A DNA stretch of 64,000 nt, taken from NCBI RefSeq assembly GCF_023195535.1, contig NZ_JALPNF010000004.1, positions 186,001-250,000 of the forward strand. Reading direction: 5' to 3'. The stretch comes from Sphingomonas faeni. Its GTDB lineage: Bacteria > Pseudomonadota > Alphaproteobacteria > Sphingomonadales > Sphingomonadaceae. The translations under genes and the position numbers were made by a program. The notes under the pieces were generated by a model. The model was not told the origin of the DNA and searched no databases. It worked only from the letters and a program-made list of their open reading frames with translations. Below, one piece after another: positions 8,805-17,403 of the stretch (positions are counted from its first letter, which is position 1; each line of letters starts with the position of its first letter).

Positions 8805-9326
8805 TCACCCCTTGAGATACGGCGCAGCGCCGGCCTTGGGCGAATCATGCTCGGAGATCGAGTTGAGCTGGATGTAGTTGTGGATCCCCATCCGCGCGAT
8901 CATCTCGAACTGACGCTCGATCGTGTCGACATGCTCTTCCTCGCTGGCGAGGATACGCGCGAACAGGTCGCGGCTGATATAATCCTTGACCTCCTCGCAG
9001 TACGAGATCGCACCCTTGAGCTGGACGGTCGCCTCGACTTCGAGCGCCAGATCCGACTTCAGGACCTCTTCGACGGTCTCGCCGATGCGGAGGCGGCCGA
9101 GCAGCTGGAAGTTCGGCAGGCCATCGAGGAACAGGATGCGCTCCGACAGCCAGTCGGCGTGCTTCATCTCGTCGATCGATTCCATCCGCTCATACTGGGC
9201 GAGCTTGTAGACGCCCCAATGCTCGAGCATCCGGTAATGGAGCCAATATTGATTGACCGCGGTCAGCTCGTTCTTGAGCGCCTCGTTCAGAAATTCGATT
9301 ACTTGGGGGTCGCCGCGCATGGCCAT
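8805..9326 (-). CDS. bfr: Bacterioferritin
   Basis: Heme-containing iron-storage protein that forms a 24-subunit shell. The di-iron ferroxidase ligands are visible: Glu in LNEALKNEL, the ExxH pair in IDEMKHADWL (whose Met is the heme ligand of Bfr), and Glu/His in ASEEEHVDTIERQ. The length (173 residues) exceeds the usual 155-160 because of a tail ending SPKAGAAPYLKG. There are two possible starts, ATG 9326 and ATG 9320; GGAG is better spaced for 9320, which would also align the first Glu with Bfr Glu18. bfd lies 96 bp upstream on the same strand, so the two form an iron storage-and-release unit. Confidence 0.94.
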   Translation of the reverse strand: MAMRGDPQVIEFLNEALKNELTAVNQYWLHYRMLEHWGVYKLAQYERMESIDEMKHADWLSERILFLDGLPNFQLLGRLRIGETVEEVLKSDLALEVEATVQLKGAISYCEEVKDYISRDLFARILASEEEHVDTIERQFEMIARMGIHNYIQLNSISEHDSPKAGAAPYLKG

Positions 9327-9422
9327 ATCTCCGTCACCTCTGACGAACATGTAGCGCCGGCAATATCGCAACCGCAACCCGAAAAATGGCGGATTTCTGC
9401 GGTTTCTTAGCTGTTGCGACGC

Positions 9423-9593
9423 TTATGCAGCAGCGCGTTCCTCATTGATAATCGCTCGCGCTACCGATGTGCACTGACCGCATTTCGGCTGGCGGCCCAT
9501 CGAACGGAACGCCTGACAGGGTGTGGTGCAACCGCCGCGTGCGCAGTTGCGAACGTCGGATTCTCGTATGGCATTGCAAACGCAGACGACCAT
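9423..9593 (-). CDS. bfd: Bacterioferritin-associated ferredoxin Bfd
   Basis: A 56-residue [2Fe-2S] protein that delivers electrons to bacterioferritin to release stored iron. Reading the minus strand from ATG 9593 gives MVVCVCNAIRES, with the family C-x-C (Cys4, Cys6), and later QPKCGQC (Cys38, Cys41), the exact Bfd cluster spacing. AGGGAG lies 6 nt before the start. It is encoded directly upstream of bfr. Two iron-regulator-like palindromes lie just before it (9628-9645 and 9651-9669). It is short enough to be missed by length-filtered gene finding, but the cysteine pattern and context make it secure. Confidence 0.92.
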   Translation of the reverse strand: MVVCVCNAIRESDVRNCARGGCTTPCQAFRSMGRQPKCGQCTSVARAIINEERAAA

Positions 9594-9627
9594 GGGAACT
9601 CCCTAGCTGTGAGCCGGGGATACGGAT

Positions 9628-9669
9628 AATGCGAACCACTCGCAAGCTCTTTTGCGTCTTATTCGCAAA
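9628..9669 (-). promoter_or_regulatory. Two palindromes before bfd, candidate Fur-type operators
   Basis: On the minus strand TTGCGAGTGGTTCGCATT (9628-9645) has TGCGA/TCGCA arms, and TTTGCG-N7-CGCAAA (9651-9669) is a perfect inverted repeat. Both resemble TGCGAAT-centred alphaproteobacterial Fur sites and lie 35-76 bp upstream of bfd. Binding by Fur or Irr is inferred only from motif and context. Confidence 0.45.
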
Positions 9670-9674
9670 TAGCG

Positions 9675-10925
9675 TTATCGGCTGGTCGTAAACGCGGAAC
9701 CGCGCATCGGTTGCCATTCGAACCGGGACAGGCTGCGCCAGACCCATTCGAGCGGACCGTAGCGTAGGCGATCTAGCCACGGCTTCGACCAGAGGAGCAT
9801 CAGGAGCCAGATCGGCACGACCACCAGATAGAGCTGCGCACGCGACAATGCGCCGTACAGTCCGAACCCGTAGCCGTAGAACAGCGTCGTGCAGATCATG
9901 GTCGTCCCGAGATAGTTGGAGAACGCCATCCTGCCTGCTGCCGACACGCGGGTCGTCAGCCAGCCGCCGGGGCGAGCGAGCAGGATGATCGCCGCGGCAT
10001 AGCCCATGATCGTGAGGGGGCGGAACGGCGTGGCCAGGGCCAGCCAAGACAGTGCGACATACCGCGCGTCGAATCCGTGGGCGATGTCGAACGTCGCTAT
10101 GCCCGCATAGGCGAGCCAGCCGCTTCCGACTCCGGCGACCGCGATCACGGCATAATGCCGCCGGGGCCATTCGCCGGTCAGGAAGCCCGATCGCAGGCCC
10201 GCCATGCCGAACAGCATGAACCCGAGCGTCTCCGGGCCGGTGGCGGTCAGGGATGTGATCGGCCCGACCGCGTGCGTCCAACGCCACGCGACCAGATCAC
10301 GCCATCCGCCGCTCCCTATGGCAAGCTCTCGCGCGATGGAGGTACGGGAGGGTTGCCCGAACTGATCCGCCAGCGACTGCCAGTTCGCTATCGCGCGCGC
10401 GGTCGCACCGGGCCTGTGCGCGGAGGCCTGCAGGTCGAATGTGTACGCGCTGAGCGTCGCGAGTTCGACCGTCTGGAGGGCGATGCAGGCCAGCCCGACG
10501 GCGACCAGCCAACGGACAGGCAGCCGTGCGAACATGTACGCGATCGCGCCGACCAAGGCATAATGCGCCAGGATGTCGCCCCACCACAGCAGGTACAGGT
10601 GCGCGAGGCCGAACACGAACAGCCATGCCATTCGGCGCAGGTGGACGGTCGCCGGATCCTCGCTATTCGCCTCCGCGCGGTCGATCACCAGCAGCATCGA
10701 CGCGCCGAACAGGAACGAGAACAGCCCGCGCATCTTGCCGTCGATGACGATGAAGGTCGTGGTCCAGGCGATCAGGTCCGGCGTGCTCGGCCAGCCCATC
10801 GAGGCCGGGGTCATGTAGGCGAATTCGGGGAAGCCGAACGCGGCGATGTTGGCGGCGAGGATGCCCATGACGGCGACGCCGCGGATGAGGTCGAGCGTGG
10901 CGATTCTGGCGGGGGCGGGGGTCAT
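9675..10925 (-). CDS. DUF418-family membrane protein
   Basis: 416 residues with roughly ten hydrophobic segments. It starts with the family signature RIATLDLIRGVAVMGILAAN and ends with the DUF418 C-terminal block that includes GRMAFSNYLGTTMICTT and a final GPLEWVWRSLS. DUF418 proteins are YeiB-like inner-membrane proteins of unclear role, related to heparan-alpha-glucosaminide acetyltransferase-type acyltransferases. I use ATG 10925, because the conserved region begins 6 residues later; an upstream start at 10964 would add a nonconserved leader. It stands apart from its neighbours, upstream of the iron genes on the same strand. Confidence 0.88.
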   Translation of the reverse strand: MTPAPARIATLDLIRGVAVMGILAANIAAFGFPEFAYMTPASMGWPSTPDLIAWTTTFIVIDGKMRGLFSFLFGASMLLVIDRAEANSEDPATVHLRRMAWLFVFGLAHLYLLWWGDILAHYALVGAIAYMFARLPVRWLVAVGLACIALQTVELATLSAYTFDLQASAHRPGATARAIANWQSLADQFGQPSRTSIARELAIGSGGWRDLVAWRWTHAVGPITSLTATGPETLGFMLFGMAGLRSGFLTGEWPRRHYAVIAVAGVGSGWLAYAGIATFDIAHGFDARYVALSWLALATPFRPLTIMGYAAAIILLARPGGWLTTRVSAAGRMAFSNYLGTTMICTTLFYGYGFGLYGALSRAQLYLVVVPIWLLMLLWSKPWLDRLRYGPLEWVWRSLSRFEWQPMRGSAFTTSR

Positions 10926-11284
10926 GCGGGCAGAGTGAAGTATGGGAGGTGCAGATGCTCGCACAGCATTTCTGGGGGTGTTTCGCAGGGGCGAGTTGGC
11001 GGCTGGGATGCGGCGTGGTGGTGCTTTGATGTGGCGGGGGCGCGGCGGATCAAGCGGGAAGTGTCACCCTCTTTTGACGCTTTGCGGGTGCATGGGATTC
11101 GCAAACGCGCGAGGTTCGTGCGGGAGGGGAGGACTGCTTCGATCATCAGTCCAACGCTGGCACATTGGGGTGACGTAGGACAGCCCGAGCGACGGGCCGA
11201 CGCGACGCGCCCCTGTACCGGGGCTGCCGTGACAGAATAACTCCTGGCGACACCTGCACAGCGGCAAATGTTCGTCGCCGGCCA

Positions 11285-11314
11285 ACTCGTACTCGTACTC
11301 GTATTCGTATTCGG
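11285..11314. repeat. Hexanucleotide tandem repeat (ACTCGT)n
   Basis: Five consecutive hexamers ACTCGT, ACTCGT, ACTCGT, ATTCGT and ATTCGG lie in the gene-free stretch between DUF418 and purL. They are not in a coding frame. A slippage-prone microsatellite. Confidence 0.75.
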
Positions 11315-11344
11315 CACTCTGACCCAGCTCTGGCCCGCACCAAC

Positions 11345-11427
11345 CGTCACCCCAGGGAAAGCTGGGGGATCCCCGTTGGCGCGTGCTGCGACCCGAATAG
11401 GGAGATCCCAGCTTTCGCTGGGATGAC
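11345..11427. repeat. Palindromic element, family C (C2)
   Basis: Begins CGTCACCCCAGGGAAAGCTGG and ends CCAGCTTTCGCTGGGATGACG, with hairpins at both ends. The core, TTGGCG..TGC.GCGACCC..AA..GGGAGAT, is shared with the copy at 47469, so these two are one sub-family. Confidence 0.8.
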
Positions 11428-11622
11428 GGGGGGGGAATGGGTGACGGAGCTCGGTGGTGAGCGACTTGAATTTGGTGACGAGCGACGGATGTCGAGTGAA
11501 CGCGATCGCAACGGCATAGGGTAACGCGGACAGCGAACGGACCGGCGGCAACAATACTTACCGAGGTTCAGCGCGTCATCGACAGCGCGTCGGTGTTCGA
11601 ACGGACGACATCGCTCGCCTTC

Positions 11623-11675
11623 TTGTTCTCCCGCGAAGGCGGGAGCCCAGACTGGGTCCCCGCCTTCGCGGGGAC
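11623..11675. repeat. Palindromic element, family B (B1)
   Basis: TTGTTCTCCCGCGAAGGCGGGAG is followed by CCCAGACTGGG and CCCCGCCTTCGCGGGGACA. Two hairpins with 4-nt loops are separated by a 10-12 nt core. Four further copies with almost the same sequence occur in this window. Confidence 0.82.
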
Positions 11676-11717
11676 ACATGCTATGGCTCTCGGTTACTTT
11701 CCTTAGCCCGAAACCAA

Positions 11718-11827
11718 CCACCCCGGCGGAGGCCGGGGCCCAATTGGGGGACGGTGATGGCTGGGGGGGGGGCGGCGCTTCGTTACCGCTGCCTTCCCCA
11801 ATTGGGCCCCAGCCTTCGCCGGGGTGG
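11718..11827. repeat. Palindromic element, family A (A1)
   Basis: Left arm ACCACCCCGGCGGAGGCCGG..CCCAATTGGGG and right arm CCCCAATTGGG..CCTTCGCCGGGGTGGT form a 110-bp inverted repeat. The core contains a run of ten G and, on the other strand, GGTAACGAAGCGCCG, the core motif seen in other A copies. It lies about 50 bp beyond the stop of purL. Confidence 0.82.
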
Positions 11828-11879
11828 TAGCTTTGCGGTGGGGTGGGGCGCTCTCTCAATTAACCAGCGCAGCCATGCA

Positions 11880-14108
11880 TCAAGCCAACGCCGCGTCGAC
11901 CCCCATCAGTTTCGGGAAGAACCCCTCGTGCGCAGTCCGCAGCGTATCCAGCGCGATCACGTCGTCGCGATCGGGGCGTTCGAAGATCAGGCGCTTGCCG
12001 CCAGTGCGGCCCAAGGGCTCGGCCTCGACCTCGGCAGCATGCGCCGCGCCGAGGAAGTCGAGCAGCGCATGGTCTTCGACGGTGACGATGTAGACGCCCT
12101 GGTCCTCGGCGAAGAACGCGCGCGCGCAGTCGAACGGCTGCTTGCGGTCGATCATCGCGCCGATCCCGCCGGCCAGCGCCATCTCGGCGAGCGTCACCGC
12201 AATGCCGCCGTCGGAAACGTCGTGAACCGCGGTCAGCTGGCCCAGCGCGATCGTCTCGCGGATCAGGTCGCCGACGCGACGCTCGGCGGCGAGATCGACC
12301 GGCGGCGGCGGGCCGGCGTCGAGCTGCTCACGGCCGTGGCATTCGCGCAGCCACAAGGACTGGCCGAGATGGCCGCCGCGCGTGCCGACCGCGAGGATGA
12401 TGTCGCCCGAGCCCTTGAACGCGATCGTCGCATTCTTCTGCCAGTCCGCGAGCAGGCCGATCGCGCCGATCGCCGGCGTCGGCAAAATCGCGGACCCGCC
12501 GCCCGTTGCCTTCGATTCATTGTAGAGCGACACGTTGCCCGACACGATCGGAAAATCGAGCGCGATGCAGGCGTCGCTCATGCCTTCGAGGCAGCCGACG
12601 ATCTGGCCCATGATCTCGGGACGCTGCGGGTTGGCGAAGTTGAGGCAGTTGGTCACCGCGAGCGGCAGCGCGCCGACCGCGGTCAGGTTGCGCCACGCTT
12701 CGGCGACCGCCTGCTTGCCTCCCTCGACGGGATCGGCAAAGCAATAGCGCGGCGTACAGTCGGTGGTCATCGCCAGCGCCTTCTGCGTGCCGTGGACGCG
12801 GACGACCGCGGCGTCGCCACCGGGGCGCTGCACGGTGTCGGCGCCGACCATGTGGTCGTACTGCTCCCAGATCCAGCGGCGCGAGGCGATGTCCGGCGAG
12901 CCCATCAGCGTGAGCAGGTCGGCGGCAATGTCATTGCTGTGCGGCGCGTTTTCGAGCGGCGCGGGCTTCGGAGTCGGCACATGCGGGCGATCGTACAGTG
13001 GTGCTTCGTCAGCCAAAGGCCCGAGCGGGATGTCGCAGACGGTCTCACCCTTGAACGTCAGCACCATCCGGCCGGTGTCGGTGACGCGGCCGATCACCGC
13101 GAAATCTAGCTCCCATTTCTTGAAAATCGCCTCGGCCTCGGCTTCGCGGCCGGGTTTCAGGACCATGAGCATGCGCTCCTGCGATTCGGAGAGCATCATC
13201 TCGTACGGGGTCATGCCGGTCTCGCGCTGCGGCACGTCGTCCATCGTCAGCTCGATGCCGACGCCACCCTTCGACGCCATCTCGACCGCGGACGAGGTGA
13301 GGCCGGCGGCACCCATGTCCTGGATCGCGACGATCACGTCGGTCGCCATCAGTTCGAGGCAGGCCTCGATCAGCAGCTTCTCCGTGAAGGGATCGCCGAC
13401 CTGGACGGTTGGACGCTTGGCGTCCGAATCCTCGCCAAAGTCCGCGCTCGCCATCGTCGCGCCGTGGATGCCGTCGCGGCCGGTCTTGCTGCCGACATAG
13501 ACGATCGGATTGCCGATGCCGCTGGCGGCCGAATAGAAGATCTTGTCCTGGTCGGCGATGCCGACGGTCATCGCGTTGACCAGGATGTTGCCGTCATAGG
13601 CCGCGTGGAAGTTCACTTCGCCGCCGACGGTCGGCACGCCGACGCAATTGCCGTAGCCGCCGATGCCGTGGACGACGCCCGAGATCAGGTGGCGCATCTT
13701 GGGGTGGTCGGGCCGGCCGAAGCGCAGCGCGTTGAGGTTGGCGATCGGCCGCGCGCCCATCGTGAAGACGTCGCGCAGGATGCCGCCGACGCCGGTCGCC
13801 GCACCCTGGTACGGCTCGATGTAGGACGGGTGGTTGTGGCTCTCCATCTTGAAGATCGCCGCCTGGTTGTCGCCGATGTCGACGACGCCGGCATTCTCGC
13901 CGGGGCCGCAGATGACGCGGGGCCCCTTGGTGGGCAGCTTCATCAGGTGGATCTTGCTGGATTTGTAGCTGCAATGCTCGGACCACATGACCGAGAAGAT
14001 GCCGAGCTCGACCATGTTCGGCTCGCGGCCGATCGCGCGCAGGACGCGCTCATATTCTTCGGGGGACAGGCCGTGGTCGGCGACGATCTGCGGTGTGATC
14101 TCGGTCAT
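11880..14108 (-). CDS. purL: Phosphoribosylformylglycinamidine synthase subunit PurL
   Basis: Synthetase subunit of the small, multi-subunit FGAM synthase (PurL with PurS and PurQ), which converts FGAR to FGAM in purine synthesis. At 742 residues it is the small PurL type, not the 1,300-residue fused form. Visible blocks include the N-terminal [56 protein letters not shown] and [20 protein letters not shown] 14108 is chosen since homology starts at MTEITPQIV; an upstream in-frame start at 14162 is unlikely. purS and purQ are not in the window. Confidence 0.96.
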   Translation of the reverse strand: MTEITPQIVADHGLSPEEYERVLRAIGREPNMVELGIFSVMWSEHCSYKSSKIHLMKLPTKGPRVICGPGENAGVVDIGDNQAAIFKMESHNHPSYIEPYQGAATGVGGILRDVFTMGARPIANLNALRFGRPDHPKMRHLISGVVHGIGGYGNCVGVPTVGGEVNFHAAYDGNILVNAMTVGIADQDKIFYSAASGIGNPIVYVGSKTGRDGIHGATMASADFGEDSDAKRPTVQVGDPFTEKLLIEACLELMATDVIVAIQDMGAAGLTSSAVEMASKGGVGIELTMDDVPQRETGMTPYEMMLSESQERMLMVLKPGREAEAEAIFKKWELDFAVIGRVTDTGRMVLTFKGETVCDIPLGPLADEAPLYDRPHVPTPKPAPLENAPHSNDIAADLLTLMGSPDIASRRWIWEQYDHMVGADTVQRPGGDAAVVRVHGTQKALAMTTDCTPRYCFADPVEGGKQAVAEAWRNLTAVGALPLAVTNCLNFANPQRPEIMGQIVGCLEGMSDACIALDFPIVSGNVSLYNESKATGGGSAILPTPAIGAIGLLADWQKNATIAFKGSGDIILAVGTRGGHLGQSLWLRECHGREQLDAGPPPPVDLAAERRVGDLIRETIALGQLTAVHDVSDGGIAVTLAEMALAGGIGAMIDRKQPFDCARAFFAEDQGVYIVTVEDHALLDFLGAAHAAEVEAEPLGRTGGKRLIFERPDRDDVIALDTLRTAHEGFFPKLMGVDAALA

Positions 14109-14195
14109 GGGGCGGGCTTTAGCGGGGTGGGACGCATCCGTCACCTGTGCGAACCACGACAATGTGGTTTGGGACCGTAATTGCGCCGCTTATGG

Positions 14196-14471
14196 TTATG
14201 GCTTGGCGGCGCGCAACGTTTCGTTGATCCGCGACTGCCAGCCGGGCCCGCTCGCGCGAAACCTTTCGAGCACGTCGTTGTCTAGCCGTAGGGAGACGAG
14301 CGACTTGCCAGAGGTGACGGAGCCCTTCGGCCTACCGCGCGGCTTGCTGCCGTTCGGAAAGGCCGCTGCCAATTCCGGGAAGTCTGCGATCGGCCGCGAC
14401 CGCGCGAAATCGGCTTCGGTCAATTCGGGATTGTCGTGTTCGAACGCGACCTTGCGGGTATCACCAGCCAT
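14196..14471 (-). CDS. BrnA-type antitoxin-like protein, without a partner toxin
   Basis: 91 residues that resemble the BrnA/DUF4415 antitoxin family: an N-terminal toxin-binding stretch (DNPELTEADFARSRPIADF), a linker GRPKGS, then a ribbon-helix-helix DNA-binding block KSLVSLRLDNDVLERFRASG with the typical tail GWQSRINETLRAA. In brnTA operons the RNase toxin BrnT lies immediately upstream. Here the upstream 100 bp hold only a 16-codon frame ending in a TGA that overlaps the antitoxin start, and then a C-family element. It is probably an orphan regulator or relic of a toxin-antitoxin pair. Confidence 0.8.
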   Translation of the reverse strand: MAGDTRKVAFEHDNPELTEADFARSRPIADFPELAAAFPNGSKPRGRPKGSVTSGKSLVSLRLDNDVLERFRASGPGWQSRINETLRAAKP

Positions 14472-14564
14472 GACGGCGCAACTCCTTCGCATGGGCGTGG
14501 CGCAGATTGGTTTAAACGAAAGCGTCGTCCGTTGCGATGGACAGCGTTGGCCTTCTCAAAATCC

Positions 14565-14647
14565 CGTCATCCTGACGAAAGTCAGGATCCAGGGTAACCG
14601 AGTGCGGAGCCTTGTGGCTCTGGATCCTGACTTTCGTCAGGATGACG
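14565..14647. repeat. Palindromic element, family C (C3)
   Basis: CGTCATCCTGACGAAAGTCAGG at the left mirrors CCTGACTTTCGTCAGGATGACG at the right; both hairpins are CTGAC-4 nt-GTCAG. The inner arms carry GGATCCAG and CTGGATCC. It sits where a BrnT toxin gene would be expected, between brnA-like and map. Confidence 0.82.
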
Positions 14648-14724
14648 GTTGGGGTGAGAGTGGCGCGGTGAATGAGCGACCATAGGCCAGAACCGCGGTT
14701 TGCGACGCCCTCCCGATCGCCGTA

Positions 14725-15552
14725 TCAACCGTAAGGCGGCTGCGTGTACCCCTTCGGGCTCAGCGTGAAGATGTCGCAGCCCGTCTCCGTAATCCCGATC
14801 GAATGCTCGAACTGCGCAGACAGTGAGCGGTCTCGCGTGACCGCCGTCCAGCCGTCGTCGAGCAGCTTCACATCGGGGCGACCAATGTTGATCATCGGCT
14901 CGATCGTGAAGATCATGCCCGGCCGCAGCTCGGGGCCGGTGCCGGGCTTGCCGACATGGACGACTTCGGGGGCGTCGTGGAACAGCCGGCCGACGCCGTG
15001 GCCGCAGAAATCGCGGACCACGCCGTAGCGGTGCTTCTCGGCGTGGCGCTGGATCGCGTTGGCGACGTCGCCCATGCGGTTGCCAGGCTTGGCGTGCTCG
15101 ATGCCGATCATCAGGCATTCGTAGGTGACTTCGACGAGGCGGCGCGCCTTGATAGGCACGTCGCCGATCAGGTACATCCGACTCGTGTCGCCGTGCCAGC
15201 CGTCGAGCAGGGGCGTGACGTCGACGTTGACGATATCACCCGATTTCAGCGTCTTCTCGCTCGGGATGCCGTGGCAGACGACATGGTTGATCGAGATGCA
15301 GACGCTGTGCGTGTAACCGCGATAGCCGAGCGTCGCGGGCACGCCGCCGCCTGCAATAATGAAGTCGTAGATCAGCCGGTCGATCTCGGCGGTGGTCACG
15401 CCCGGCACCATGTGCGGCACGATCATATCGAGCGTCTCGGCCGCGAGGCGACCCGCCTTCATCATGCCTTCGAAGGCGGCGGGGCCGTGGAGCTTGATGG
15501 CGCCGGTGCGCGCGTCGGGCTGGTCCGAGGTGACGGTTACATATTCGGTCAT
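14725..15552 (-). CDS. map: Type I methionine aminopeptidase
   Basis: Removes the N-terminal Met from nascent proteins. The 275-residue protein has the five M24A metal ligands: Asp in DIVNVDVT, Asp in WHGDTSRMY, His in CGHGVGRLFHDAP, Glu in IFTIEPMIN and Glu in SAQFEHSIGIT. THSVCISINHVVCHGIP carries the substrate-positioning His. ATG 15552 is the start, giving MTEYVTVTSDQPDARTG. It is divergent from the CinA-domain gene, with 51 bp between the start codons. Confidence 0.96.
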   Translation of the reverse strand: MTEYVTVTSDQPDARTGAIKLHGPAAFEGMMKAGRLAAETLDMIVPHMVPGVTTAEIDRLIYDFIIAGGGVPATLGYRGYTHSVCISINHVVCHGIPSEKTLKSGDIVNVDVTPLLDGWHGDTSRMYLIGDVPIKARRLVEVTYECLMIGIEHAKPGNRMGDVANAIQRHAEKHRYGVVRDFCGHGVGRLFHDAPEVVHVGKPGTGPELRPGMIFTIEPMINIGRPDVKLLDDGWTAVTRDRSLSAQFEHSIGITETGCDIFTLSPKGYTQPPYG

Positions 15553-15603
15553 GTCGCGCGATATAGCGTGGCGGCGGCGGTTTTGCGAGGCTATGCGAGG
15601 GGC

Positions 15604-16362
15604 ATGGTAGAGGAACGCATCTGGACGGCCGCGCTGACGATCATCGGCGACGAGATCCTGTCGGGCCGCACGCAAGACAAGAACGTCGCGCAGATCGCGG
15701 CCTGGCTCAACGTGCAGGGCATCCGCCTCGCCGAAGTGCGCGTGGTCGCCGACAAGACCGAGGCGATCGTCGAGGCGGTCAACATCCTGCGCCAACGCAA
15801 CGACTATCTGTTCACGACCGGCGGGATCGGGCCGACTCACGACGACATCACGGTCGATGCGATCGCCGAGGCGCTGGGCGTCGCGGTCGAGCATCATCCG
15901 CGTGCGATGGCGGTGCTGGAGGCGTATTACGCGACGCGCGGCGGGCTGACCGAAGCGCGGGCGCGGATGGCGCGGGTGCCGGTCGGGGCAGACCTGATCG
16001 ACAACAAGGTGTCGGGCGCGCCGGGGATCCGGATCGGTAACGTCTTCATCATGGCGGGCGTGCCGCACATTACGGCGGGGATGCTCGACGCGCTGACGGG
16101 CACGCTCGAGGGCGGGCGCCCGGTGGTGTCGAAGACGATCGGCTGCTGGGTCGCGGAGAGCGAGGTCGCCGACCTGTTGCGCGATGCCGAGAAGACTCAC
16201 GAAGGCGTGGCGATCGGAAGCTATCCGTTCTTCCGCGACGGCAAGACGGGTGCGAACTTCGTGGTGCGGAGTTCGGACGAAGCGCTGGTCGATCGCTGCC
16301 TCGCGGACCTGACGCGCGATCTCGAAGCCACCGGGCGAACCGTCACGGCGCAGGGTATCTAG
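15604..16362 (+). CDS. CinA N-terminal (MoCF-biosynthesis) domain protein
   Basis: 252 residues consisting only of the MoaB/MogA-like fold (COG1058): AALTIIGDEILSGRTQDKN at the start, then TTGGIGPTHDDITVDAIAEALG, the family's phosphate-binding signature. The C-terminal nicotinamide-nucleotide amidohydrolase domain of full-length CinA (about 410 residues) is absent. In full CinA this N-terminal domain hydrolyses ADP-ribose-type dinucleotides; the role of the stand-alone domain is not settled. It is divergent from map. The 3' end meets a D-family element. Confidence 0.9.
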   Translation: MVEERIWTAALTIIGDEILSGRTQDKNVAQIAAWLNVQGIRLAEVRVVADKTEAIVEAVNILRQRNDYLFTTGGIGPTHDDITVDAIAEALGVAVEHHPRAMAVLEAYYATRGGLTEARARMARVPVGADLIDNKVSGAPGIRIGNVFIMAGVPHITAGMLDALTGTLEGGRPVVSKTIGCWVAESEVADLLRDAEKTHEGVAIGSYPFFRDGKTGANFVVRSSDEALVDRCLADLTRDLEATGRTVTAQGI

Positions 16363-16377
16363 GCTTTTTAATTATCC

Positions 16378-16495
16378 TCTCCCGCCAGGGGGAGGTGGCG
16401 CGCAGCGACGGAGGGGGGAGGAGGTGCCGACCTCTGTTGCGTGTCCTCCCCCTCCGTCTGGCAAGCGCCAGCCACCTCCCCCTGGCGGGGGAGGA
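16378..16495. repeat. Palindromic element, family D (D1)
   Basis: CCTCTCCCGCCAGGGGGAGG at the left and CCTCCCCCTGGCGGGGGAGG at the right enclose CGACGGAGGGGG/CCCCCTCCGTC arms and the small hairpin CTGGCAAGCGCCAG. A close copy is at 43758. It separates the convergent CinA-domain and HIRAN genes and could serve as a bidirectional terminator. Confidence 0.78.
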
Positions 16496-16510
16496 TGAGG
16501 AACCGCCGCT

Positions 16511-16936
16511 TCACGCCCCCCACTCCGGGCCTTCGGGATCGGGATAGAACGCGTCCGGATCGAATGGCGCGACGCGACTGCGTGACCGGGCCGCCAGTTC
16601 CCCCTCCACGAGATCCGGTAGCGTCGGCGCACCGCCGCCGAAGCGGATGCGGACATAGCCCATGCTGCCGACCAGCGCCTGGAATACGACGACATGCTCC
16701 TCCTGCTGCATGCGGCGCCCGATCAGCGGCGCGCGTTCGGCGGAGAGATAGCCCATCTGGATACCGCGCAGGCTGAACACCGCGACCGCGTTGGGGTCAT
16801 GCGGGTTCTTCGGTTCGCGACGCAGCTCGACGGGCTCGCCTGGCGCGCAGAGCAGCAATTCCATCCGCCGGTTGCTCTTGCTGCGATCCGTGTTGGGGAA
16901 GTCGATGCCGACCACGCCGAGCGTCAGTTCGTCCAT
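16511..16936 (-). CDS. Stand-alone HIRAN-domain protein
   Basis: 141 residues covering a HIRAN domain: GVVGIDFPNTDRSKSNRRME, VELRREPKNPHDPNAVAVFS and MGYLSAERAPLIG. HIRAN domains bind 3' ends of single-stranded DNA in fork-remodelling helicases such as HLTF, and bacterial solo versions are thought to act near damaged DNA. A C-terminal acidic, Pro-rich tail (DPDAFYPDPEGPEW) follows. I use ATG 16936, with GGGAG 9 nt upstream; starts at 16963 (ATG) and 17008 (TTG) are also possible. No helicase is nearby. Confidence 0.8.
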   Translation of the reverse strand: MDELTLGVVGIDFPNTDRSKSNRRMELLLCAPGEPVELRREPKNPHDPNAVAVFSLRGIQMGYLSAERAPLIGRRMQQEEHVVVFQALVGSMGYVRIRFGGGAPTLPDLVEGELAARSRSRVAPFDPDAFYPDPEGPEWGA

Positions 16937-17036
16937 CCCGCGAATCTCCCAGCCTTGGTGCATGACGCCTTGGCGCGCCCAGTCCGGATCTACAGCGCGG
17001 TATCGCAAATCGTCAGGCAGCGATGGACAGCAGGCA

Positions 17037-17064
17037 AAAAAATAGCGGCCCGAAGACCGCTATT
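17037..17064 (-). terminator. Rho-independent terminator
   Basis: Read on the minus strand, AATAGCGG-TCTTCGGG-CCGCTATT is followed by an unbroken T run. It lies 23 bp after the stop of the 77-residue gene at 17087 and ends its transcript before the HIRAN gene. Confidence 0.85.
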
Positions 17065-17086
17065 TCCTTCAACGAAGTCGTTAGAC

Positions 17087-17320
17087 TTAGTTGCTGTCCG
17101 AATCGTCGTCGTTGTCAGCAACGATGACGATCCCGGCTACGACTGCTGCCGCTGCCAGAACTGCGACGATGATGCCGCCTCCGGCCAGCTCGTTCTTGTC
17201 AGCCGAAACCGAACCCGAACGAACCGACTTTGCAACCGACAGATTTGCCGGTGCTGCCATGGCCGGAGCAACTGCCATCGTGGCTGCTGCTGCGGTCAGG
17301 ATGTACTTCCCAAGACGCAT
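17087..17320 (-). CDS. Small exported protein with C-terminal transmembrane helix
   Basis: 77 residues: a signal peptide (MRLGKYILTAAAATMAVAPA, then MAA), a short polar middle, a strongly hydrophobic helix at about residues 49-68, and an acidic tail (DNDDDSDSN). It would be exported and inserted in the inner membrane. The function is unknown; small proteins of this design recur in sphingomonads as part of the envelope. AAAGGGAG lies 6 nt before ATG 17320. It has its own terminator at 17037 and an inverted repeat about 85 bp upstream, so it is probably a monocistronic, well-expressed gene. Confidence 0.82.
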   Translation of the reverse strand: MRLGKYILTAAAATMAVAPAMAAPANLSVAKSVRSGSVSADKNELAGGGIIVAVLAAAAVVAGIVIVADNDDDSDSN

Positions 17321-17403
17321 GATGAACTCCCTTTGTGCTCGTCACGTCGCACTTGGCACGAAACCAATTGCGAGGCAACCGAGGTAACCGGTACGAAACC
17401 GAA

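Larger units (their letters stand above)
10926..11879. other. 954-bp gene-free stretch holding repeats
   Basis: No reading frame here has a plausible start, composition and homology. The stretch contains a hexamer tandem repeat (11285-11314), a C-family element (11345-11427), a B-family element (11623-11675) and an A-family element (11718-11827). The remaining sequence shows nothing I can assign. It is the largest gene-free region in the window. Confidence 0.75.

Noticed and set aside
10926..11284. Small gene between DUF418 and purL
   Set aside because: Several short frames exist but none has a ribosome site, sensible composition and a conserved-looking product.
11754..13109. 451-codon open frame on the plus strand
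   Set aside because: Antisense to purL with Arg/Asp/Ala-rich shadow composition and no recognisable motif.
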